In this document: piece by piece, positions 56,348-64,000 of the stretch
Numbering within the stretch: position 1 is the first letter of the stretch
How the letters are laid out: every line of letters begins with the position of its first letter
Assembly: GCF_000264995.1 (NCBI RefSeq)
Contig: NW_006767433.1
Coordinates: 4,508,967 to 4,572,966 of the forward strand
Length of the DNA stretch: 64,000 bases
Direction: 5' to 3'
Origin: Punctularia strigosozonata HHB-11173 SS5
Taxonomy: Eukaryota > Basidiomycota > Agaricomycetes > Corticiales > Punctulariaceae
Made by a program: the position numbers and the translations under genes
Notes under the pieces: generated by a model
What the model saw: only the letters and a program-made list of their open reading frames with translations
What the model was told of the DNA's origin: nothing
Database searches by the model: none

Positions 56348-59269
56348 TTACAACGTGTAACGGAAGCTTGGAGCTCGGTCCCCGAGCGCCCGAAGTTGTT
56401 CCGGGGAGTAGTTGGCGACGTTCGTAATGGAGCGTGCCCTGCGCTGATTGATCTTCATGTACGCCAGCATGATGACTGGTACGACGACCAGACCGATGCC
56501 AACAAACATGAGCTCGATGGCATCTATACCACATCAGTATATCAGCATGGCTTATGTGGATCGGAATGCAACTTACGACCCAACACGTATTTGGGAGCAT
56601 CCTGAGTGCGATAGATATTTGACGCGACCACTCCTGCGAGTTGGTCTGAGGAAGAATCGGATTATCTATTCCAGCTGGTGCTTACCCCCAAAATTGCCTA
56701 GCGCGTGGTTGAGCATATGGTACACTAATCACGATATTGTGGCAACTCACCGATCCCTACGTGTAAGGCGATACCAGCTCCTCGTTTATAATGCCCTGCA
56801 ATATTGTTTCCTAACCTGCGCTTCTGATTAACGATCGATGTGTCGGATGGCAGGGAGGCTACAAACCATGCTACAACTCCGGCAACTGTCCCATATCCCC
56901 CTGCGACGCTGCGGCCGACGTGAGCGAGGTAGTCTGTGTGAAAGAGCGCCGATAGCCTTACATGAAAAAGGTCCCGAAGTACTTGACGCCTACATGGACA
57001 GGCGCGATGTTAATAGAAAAACCGATGAGGCACATGACCAAGCCGGCGAGGATGAACGGGGAGCGTTGCTTCAGCTTGTCAGAGTAGTAGGAGCAAGAGA
57101 TGATTGTCAGAGCTGCGTCGTAACGTTAACGTAAGATATGGTTGGCCTAAGAGTTGTCCATACTTCCTAGGGCGTACGGCGGAACCGTCAACAACTGACT
57201 GACAGTCGTGCTGAATCCAAACCTATGACAGGATTAGCAACAATCAGTCACTCGAGAGCTGGGCTTCCACGAACCCATTTATGATAGAGCTTATAACGAT
57301 ATGATTAGTAAAGTCATTAACGAGCTGCCCATGGATACATACGGTAGGAACAATGTGATGCCGAACACTGGGCCCAAGTTCAGTGGACGCGAATGAGGGA
57401 AACGTCTATTACGAACCTGGTACAATAACACACATGTACACGATTATATGCGCCCACACTTGCCAATCACACAGAGCGGCAACGACGTGGCGTGGCTCAA
57501 AGTGTTCTTCCTCCCCGATTGCGGAGTTGTCATATCCTGTAGATAATGAAATATTAAAAGATGTCATGCAAGTATTCATATGGAACCGACTTTTCTTCCA
57601 TAGAACGTAAGCCCTCTCCTTTTCCGTCAGGAACGTAGCCGACTCGGGAAAGTCGACCATTACTGACCATGGCTGTTAGCATGAACGTTGCAGGATGGGA
57701 ACAGAGGGAGTGATTACCCAAGAAGGCCAAGATCCCGATGCCTACAGTGGCGGAACCTTCAAGAATCTGTGTGGCATTGCATCAATGCCCACTCTCATGG
57801 CCATAGCTATTGAGTCGTACGAATATCCATGACCTGGGAAAAAAAAAGTTGGCTCGCTTGCGACAATCACATTTCAGAGAGGATTATTACCACCCCAGAA
57901 GTCCGTGTGTTCCGCTCATGAAGCTGATCGCGAAGGCGAGCAAGCCAGAGAAGCCGCCTGCGCCGCATTCAGGTGACAAAGAGGCGTGAAAAACAGTTCA
58001 GCTGACCGGCCACAGTTGCCGCACTATAGAAGAGTCCGAGGCGATATCTACTCGGATGCGAGAGTCAAATAGATATCCCATTGAAGCGGAGATGGCGCAG
58101 CGTATGACGTACTGTAACATGTGTCGCGGGTACCATATGGACATGCTGTTGATGCACAAAAGTCAGCTTCGTTCAATTGCCGTGCGGGGCTTCTACGCTT
58201 GTAACTCACTAGTATGCGACCCCAGGAAAGAACCCTGCACAGCGAAGCAATCAGCTACGACGCATGATGATGATCATACGGGTGGTGTAGAGTATACATA
58301 CCTGCCTCGGCAACTCCAAGACATGTACGGATGCCCACTAACTGGGGATATCTGTGTGCATGTATGAGAGCGAGGACCCAAGAGCGCTGACGCGCATCGT
58401 ACGTCTTGGCTAATCCCATCAATGCGCTGTCGTGGACGCTTAGCCGACGGCTACACACATGTAAGTCATGATGAAGCTTACGTTATGGTTCCCCAAGCGA
58501 CCTATCATCGACAAAGGGGGAGATTATTACCAGCCCTTTGAGAGTAGGTCAAATGCTCACGGTTATTCCTGGTAACCACCTGAGAACGGTGAGTAAGGTA
58601 TCCAATGACATGACAAGACGTACGCACCTTGAGGGCCTGAACTTCTTCAAGACTAGGCTGGGGTTGCGTTAGCCCGGGAGCCTGAGAGAAGCGTCCCGTT
58701 GTACCTACTTTGATGGAAACTCAAAGAGACAGTATGGCTAGGAGATATATGAGATCGCGCTCCTCGTGATCCAAAGGAAGCAACATACGATGAAGAACAT
58801 CATCTATAGCATAACATGTTCCAGGTAAGAACTAGCATCGAAGCAGAGCACTCACAAGTGTGATGTTGTACCGATGGCCAGTTAGGTGCAACTGGGTCAA
58901 TAGCCCTTGCAGCTTCGCATTCCCTGCACACGAAGATGAGCGCTAAATGCGATGAGAACGAACGCTGTGCTTACCGATGTTGCCTAGTACGGGGTCAGAT
59001 ACAAAGATCACAGCGCAGAATCGTCACGCACTTCGATCGACCTGGGATCCCAAATACATCAACCACATTATTGGAATGAGTCGAAGATCGATCTTGCGGT
59101 ACAGCTTCCGTTCTTCTTCGGGGGTGAGCTTCATCGGCGGTGGTTGGAGGGCCTCCTCGGGTCGTTCGGTGTGCGAGCTGCCGTCGACGGTCTCGACCAT
59201 CGCATCTACCGCAGGCTTCTCATCCTCTATGGCGAAGCGCTCCATGCTGGTGTCATCGACGATGGCCAT
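56348..59269 (-). CDS. MFS transporter, anion:cation symporter (Dal5/TNA1-like) family
   Basis: The N-terminus has an acidic tail then LTPEEERKLYRKIDLRLIPI and MWLMYLGSQVDRS, the family's opening. A 9-nt exon at 58975-58983 and the following exon complete SNIGNAKLQGLLTQLHLTGH and RYNITL. The C-terminus reads YVLG-HAIELMFVGIGLVVVP, VIMLAYMKINQRRARSITNV and GDRAPSFRYTL-stop at 56348-56350, the typical ACS-family end. Between them lie more than ten short exons; I resolved the ends better than the middle (57000-58800), where frames are hard to follow by eye. Family members import allantoate, nicotinate, biotin, pantothenate or similar acids; the substrate is not predictable. Tail to tail with F-box gene 2. 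Confidence 0.75.
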
Positions 59270-59911
59270 GCTTGCTGTCGAGTAAGGGACGAAAAGCGCG
59301 CTCAGGCACGCCTCTCGAGGCGCAATCTCAGGTTCAGCACATAAAGACGGTCCAAGATTGCGCGACTGTGGGGCTGGGATAGCCCGAGCCTGTTTTGGTG
59401 CGTGGCGAACGCCTGCACGAGAAGGCGAAGAAGCAGAAGAACGCGGCAGATCGATTTAGACCATTGTGAGGGCACTCGTGACCGGCTTGAGAGGATATTT
59501 ACTATCGTGGAGTGTATATCAACGTCCCTGAGGAGATGTGACTGCGCTTGAGTTCGCCGTAGCGTGCGACAAGGAAGGGGTGCGGGCGGGGGGTCGCGAC
59601 GAACATACCCGCTTCGGCGTCAGCAAAGACCGCGAGCCGCGTTCGTCGGGGAGCCGGTTCTCATGCCAGCAAGCGTCAGGGAGAGCAAACAGGGAGACAG
59701 GTGATGTGTGAGATATGCGACCATGATATCGTGTTTATTGCGGCCAGTCATCGTTGGTGGTCGTCGCGTCCAGGAGAGCGATGAATGATCACGTGGACCT
59801 TCAGTCAGACCGTGGCCGGCGGGATGGATAGCAGCTCACAGCCCAGGGGGTGAGCGCATCCCATGTTCGCCATCACAGCGGCCAGCGAGCAGGCCAGTCA
59901 CTGCCAGGACC
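59270..59911. other. Divergent intergenic region
   Basis: Between the transporter and PH-protein starts. Mostly GC-rich without protein-like open frames; nothing recognisable. Confidence 0.45.
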
Positions 59912-62444
59912 ATGGCCCCCGCCACGTCCAAGGGCCTGTTGCCTGTCGCATGCCGATACGGTGCGTTCGTCCCACTGCTCACCGCCGCGCAGTAAGTAAT
60001 CGAGCCTGTGCCGCCCTACAGTCCCGCTCGACCTCTGGTTCACGACCCATCTCGACACGAGGTGGAACTGTAAACAGATAAAGCACTGGATCCTCTCCAA
60101 ATGCCTCCCCGAGAGCAACGCCGACCCGCCGCGCGCGGTGTCGCCCATCACCTTCGCCTTGCCGTCGGAGGAATCCCTGCCCTTCGGTTCCGAGGGCGCA
60201 TGGCTTGATCTCGTCGAGGACGACGAGGTTCTCTCATTTGGGACGACGAGGCACAGCAAATCCACTCGGTCTCCGTCCACCCACAGCTTCGACGATGCCG
60301 CTTCTCCGACGTCTTCCACGTCCGAAACGCCCCTTCATCTCAAATATACCGTCCTCGCCTATTCTACCGGCCAGATCCTCGAAGATCAGGCGCACTTGGA
60401 ATGGTATCATCTGCGCCCGCACGAGCTTCTCGAGGTCCATGAAGCCGGCGCCATCGCCTCGCTTCCCCGTCGGAACATCCTCAACTACTCCGAACCGTAC
60501 TTCGAAGCCCGCGTGAAAACCGTCAGCGTCTTCTGGTCCGGGCCTTCGGAGGAAACGAAGAGGGCGTACCAGCGCAACGCCCTTCCGGACGGCGTTCCGG
60601 TGCCGAGGCGGCACAAGTCCAGGTCGGAATGGGCAGACCGATGGGTCGTCGTGCGGGGAGGAAATCTGATACTCTGTCGCGATCGCATGGTGAGAAGTGT
60701 ATTACCGTCGCCCGATGCGTTCGCCACGCTCATATCAACCGTGGGCAGGAGCTTTCCCAAGCCTACCACTTCCCCGTCGCTTCTTTGAACTCGTTGCAGC
60801 AACGCGCAGATGACCCTCTCGTCATCCGCGCCTCGTTCGGCCCTTCCCCGAAGGCCCACGATCCCGAAGCGGACTCCTCCGTTCCGTCTTCCCCCGGCCC
60901 CGGCACGACTCCGCCTCTTCTTCCCTTGACGGAGCTTCAGGGTCGGAGAGGAAACACCACCCCGAGACAGATACCTACCCCTCACAATAGCCTAGGAAGA
61001 TCGAAGAACAAGCTGAGGCCGGTTCCTGGCTCTTCCGCATCGACGACTACGCGTACGGATGACGAAGATGTCGAACCCAGTACCAGAAGTGCTGCGACGG
61101 ACTCGGATCGTCCCGGTGGCATTGGCGTCAGTGAGGGAGCACGGGTCGAGTTGACCATGCTAGACAAAACTGGTATTACGTTCTATTATCATCGCGAAAA
61201 TCTGGATGCTGAACAGCTCTGTAGCCCACGAATGCCTGTTGCGTACCCTACACCGGCTATGCCGCGACCCGGACCCTCTGGTCTGCCACTCCGACTTTCT
61301 CCCGTCTCAGAACCCATTTCATCACTCCGAGGGACTCTGGAGCCCGTCGTCCAGCCCGCCCGAACCATCTCACTCCCAGCGGCCCTTTAAATTACGCGTG
61401 CACATCGACGAACCCTATATGCGCCACACGGTTCGCTTCCCGGAGTGGCGGCAGGAGATCGCGACGAGGGCCCGTTGGGCAGGTATGGGCGTCCCGGCGG
61501 CACGGGAGCGTGTCCCACCCTCTTCTTCTTCGAAACGAATATCGTGGCCGGAGGTACTGAGCGCTCAAAGCCCGGGATCGGACGACCCCTATTCGGCCAC
61601 CGTCCGCGGCGGGAGCTCCGCGACACGCGCGAATTGGTCAGAAGACGAGGCGGAGGCTGAGGGGGAGTCGGAGGAGCCCCCGGCGAGCCCGTTGTCTGCG
61701 TTGACTTGGGGAGGAGAAAGTGCGAGCGGGTCGGAGGACGGCTCGACGCGCAGCGAGGTCGAATGGGAGGGGTGGATGGACGACCTCGAACGGCAGAGCG
61801 CGATCAAGAAGGGCAAGATGCGCGCGCTCTCGTCGTCCCCGCCCAGCGCGCCTCCGTCGCCGCTGCGGACCCGGACCGTAGGCTCGCTTTCGTCCTCGCC
61901 TACTTCGGGCCAAGAAGACCTCGCCTACTCGGGCCCGTTCGCGCGCCAGATGGAGATTGACCACGACCACGACCCGGAGCGGACGACGACAGCGACGTCA
62001 GCTGCTGCTGCTGTGGCGGGCAATCATCTACTGCGCCATCCCGGTCCGAGCATCATCAGGAGCACGGTCACCGCCGGGAACGCGAACAGGAAACGAGGCG
62101 GCGCGAGCAAGGCGGACAAGAAGCCTAGCTCGTCAAAGGGCAAAGATCCTGCCTATGGCGTCTCAAAATCGAAGAAAACGGCGACGAGGGACGAGCCTCC
62201 CGCGTCCGCTGCGGCCGCGCCTCGTTTGCGGAAACCCACGTTGTTGCGGCGCAACAAGTCGAGCCATTCGATCTCGGCCAAGTCGAACGTCAGCAGCGCG
62301 TCGGAGGTGCCGGTACTCAGCGAACAACGTGACGGTCAATCCGGTGATGGTGCTGGTGCTGAGGGGTCAGGAAAGCTTGGGATCGGACGGCGGTTGTCCG
62401 TGCGGTCTCGCACGCAGAAACCCCGCCAGGCGGCGGGGGGGTAG
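59912..62444 (+). CDS. PH-domain protein of unknown function
   Basis: Start at 59912 (MAPATSKGLLPVACRY), first intron with donor GTGCGT into VPLDLWFTTHLDTRWNCKQI. Then YTVLAYSTGQILEDQAHLEW, WYHLRPHELLEVHEAG, YFEARVKTVSVFWSG, and a pleckstrin-homology-like segment EWADRWVVVRGGNLILCRDR. An intron (donor GTGAGA) splices this to MELSQAYHFPVASLNSLQQR. Such domains bind phosphoinositides or proteins at membranes. Another intron somewhere in 61200-61340 shifts frame to KLRVHIDEPYMRHTVRFPEW and a long Ser-rich, low-complexity tail. Ends PRQAAGG-stop at 62442-62444. About 760 residues. The exact join near 61.3 kb is unresolved. No family name beyond PH is justified. Confidence 0.68.
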
Positions 62445-62446
62445 AG

Positions 62447-62744
62447 TCACTGCCAGGGTTCCGCATTACGAACGAAGTCTGGATTACTTTTTCTACGGAA
62501 ATCCATATTTCATATAAAATGGCTGGTTCAGATGCGGTTGAGACATAAAGTACAAACATACTTTCAACGGAATAATATATCCTTATAAGGGAGGTCACCT
62601 GCCATATAAGTATATATTACTTGTGCAAGCTATCTTTGTATTGAATGTAACAATCACATTTGAACCAGCCATTTGATATGAAATACGGATTTCCGTAGAA
62701 AAAGTAATCCAGACTTAGTTCGTAATGCGAGACCCTGGCAGTGA
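62447..62744. mobile_element. Foldback (MITE-like) element with about 85-bp terminal inverted repeats
   Basis: Left arm 62447-62532 starts TCACTGCCAGGGT. Right arm 62660-62744 ends ACCCTGGCAGTGA. The two arms are inverted copies with over 90% identity by eye, sharing GGATTACTTTTTCTACGGAA and AAATGGCTGGTTCA. The roughly 125-bp loop is AT-rich and non-coding. No transposase is present, so it would be non-autonomous. Clear target-site duplications were not found (flanks GTAGAG and GTGGGT). It begins 2 bp after the stop codon of the PH-domain gene. Superfamily uncertain. Confidence 0.75.
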
Positions 62745-63239
62745 GTGGGTTATACCGTGCATATGTGGAGCTTCGCGTGCGCATCGCGACCGCACTAGAT
62801 CCGAGACAAGTAAAACAGACCGGTAGCTGTCCAGAAACCCACTGATGTAGCCAACTGTGTGATTTCGTGCAAAACTGAGTGCTGAGTGCTGAGCGCTGAG
62901 CGCTGAGCATGGGCTCCGCTATTTATTCAGTCGACATAGAGCTTCTTTACCAGATATTCTTCAGGCAGAGTTGTATTCGCCATGTCCAGCCACCACCCGT
63001 ACGCGAGCGCGTGCGAATGAATCACGGTCACATGACCCGCCAGAACAAAGGGCGCGGCGACGGTCCAGTGGCTTCGTGTTGTCGGTTTGACCCACAACCA
63101 CACTCGCAGCCTTCTGAAGGAGTGGCCCTTACTTGCCCCCAGCGGTGTCACCGAACACAGGGCCACCAGTTGCTCCTACTATAATAATCTCAGTGAGCAT
63201 CATGTTTTTCGCCGCCAGAGTCCAGCCGCTGACTTCGCC
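62745..63239. promoter_or_regulatory. Upstream region of FunK1 kinase K3
   Basis: Contains a heptamer repeat (62874-62908) and a variant of the FunK1 upstream element, ATGAATCACGGTCACATG at 63017-63034, 223 bp before the K3 start. The GTCGAT dyad of K1 and K2 was not found here. Confidence 0.5.
62874..62908. repeat. Heptamer tandem repeat (CTGAGYG)n
   Basis: Five copies: CTGAGTG twice, CTGAGCG twice, then CTGAGCA. A simple minisatellite upstream of K3. Confidence 0.85.
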
Positions 63240-64000
63240 ATGTCTTCTCGCAATGTCACTCCCCCCCCGCAACCCAGAGGACCATCAAGCGCCCCCGTCA
63301 CCTGTAACTCAACCCCTTGCAGCGCGAGCCGCTTCACCGGCGAATACACGCACTCTTCAACTAAAGCCATCACTAAAGCCGTCACAGTTCCTGCCATCTC
63401 TCACTCTCTCAAGGGAGCCATGCTGGACAACGTCACTGGGCTTCTAGACGTCGTTTTTCCGAACTCTGAACTTCCTATGCGCCTTGACCACGCACTTGCT
63501 TACGTCTCCGATCCTGAGAACGGGTCTGACTGCCTCTATCGCGAAGGCCAATGGACTGGTTTTGCATCGCTGCCGGCCCATAATCCCCAGTCGCCAGGAG
63601 AACGTGAAGAAGCCGTTTCCCAGCAGTTCAACGCTATTGCGGACGCTGTATCACGGTGTAAGGCCTTCCGCCCCTCTAAAGCCACCGTTCGCTGTTGGAC
63701 GGGTCACTTCGCCACCAGGCCTTTAGGCGATACCAACCAACCGACGTTGGAGGCCTGCCAGAGGTACCCGGACGGCGTGTTACTACCTCAGGTCTACCGC
63801 GATCGTCCCGGTGACGCTCTCAGACAGGATGCTGTGGCGTTTTTGGAAGTCAAATCCGGTAAGGATGGCGCCACCCCGGGGACCAGCTCCGCGGGGGAGC
63901 TGAAGGAGAACGTTCGATTAGCCTTTGGCGCTCAGTACGACAGACGCTTTATCCTCGGGATCACCCTGGTTTCAGATTCAATGCGGCTCTGGCGTTTCGA
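63240..64000 (+). CDS. FunK1-type fungal protein kinase K3, N-terminal part
   Basis: Partial; runs off the right edge. Starts MSSRNVTPPPQPRGPSS, matching the MASRHSTPPR start of K1. Continues AISHSLKGAMLDNVTGLLDV, VFPNSELPMRLDHALAYVSD, TLEACQRYPDGVLLPQ, AVAFLEVKSGKDGA, LKENVRLAFGAQYDRRFILG and SDSMRLWRF at the edge. The frame is open throughout with no intron, as in the corresponding exon of K1 and K2. It is closer in the N-terminal domain to K2 (TNQPTLEACQRYPDGVLLP against TDQPGAEACQRFPDGVLMP). The kinase core is outside the window. Confidence 0.82.
   Translation, partial: MSSRNVTPPPQPRGPSSAPVTCNSTPCSASRFTGEYTHSSTKAITKAVTVPAISHSLKGAMLDNVTGLLDVVFPNSELPMRLDHALAYVSDPENGSDCLYREGQWTGFASLPAHNPQSPGEREEAVSQQFNAIADAVSRCKAFRPSKATVRCWTGHFATRPLGDTNQPTLEACQRYPDGVLLPQVYRDRPGDALRQDAVAFLEVKSGKDGATPGTSSAGELKENVRLAFGAQYDRRFILGITLVSDSMRLWRF

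Overview
The window looks like a piece of a basidiomycete (Agaricomycete, mushroom-type) nuclear genome. Genes are dense and on both strands, introns are mostly 45-70 nt, and the gene families (fungal-specific FunK1 kinases, arrays of cytochrome P450s, a basidiomycete-type 7TM protein, GH5_12 glycosidase, F-box pairs) fit that group. All gene models were read by eye across introns; exon ends are therefore approximate unless a junction is stated. No rRNA, tRNA, CRISPR array or retroelement was recognised.

Layout. 1-6.5 kb: a possible partial gene at the left edge, an APC-type amino-acid permease (minus), and an intron-rich secreted protein of unknown function (plus). 7.0-10.2 kb: the autophagy kinase ATG1. 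10.4-24.2 kb: a mirror-image block of two CrtC/AttH lipocalin-like secreted proteins flanking four related cytochrome P450 genes, in the order A(-) P1(+) P2(-) P3(+) P4(-) B(+). Residue-level similarity pairs A with B, P1 with P4 and P2 with P3, so the block reads as an inverted duplication of a three-gene module. One P450 is broken in each arm (P2 and P4), which leaves one working copy of each P450 type. This is the most unusual system in the window and the best candidate for an uncharacterised metabolic pathway; no core synthase is visible here.

24.4-31.1 kb: a mitochondrial calcium uniporter (MCU) whose C-terminal tail carries a perfect EF-hand-type loop, mitochondrial ribosomal protein bL28m sharing a short divergent promoter with it, a Tag1-like vacuolar membrane protein (Tag1 is known to end autophagy, so it pairs conceptually with ATG1), and a 7TM receptor-like protein. 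31.9-39.4 kb: serine carboxypeptidase (S10), SurE-type phosphatase, GH5_12 steryl/ceramide glucosidase with a membrane tail, and a small YCII-like protein.

39.5-46.5 kb: two FunK1 kinase genes in direct tandem with their promoters and 3' flanks duplicated; a third FunK1 runs off the right edge at 63.2 kb. 47.1-51.5 kb: gamma-butyrobetaine/trimethyllysine dioxygenase, mitochondrial ribosomal protein uL14m and the ribosome-biogenesis WD40 protein YTM1. 52.0-56.3 kb: a tandem pair of F-box proteins. 56.3-59.3 kb: an ACS-family MFS transporter with a 9-nt micro-exon. 59.9-62.4 kb: a PH-domain protein, followed within 3 bp of its stop codon by a 298-bp foldback (MITE-like) element.
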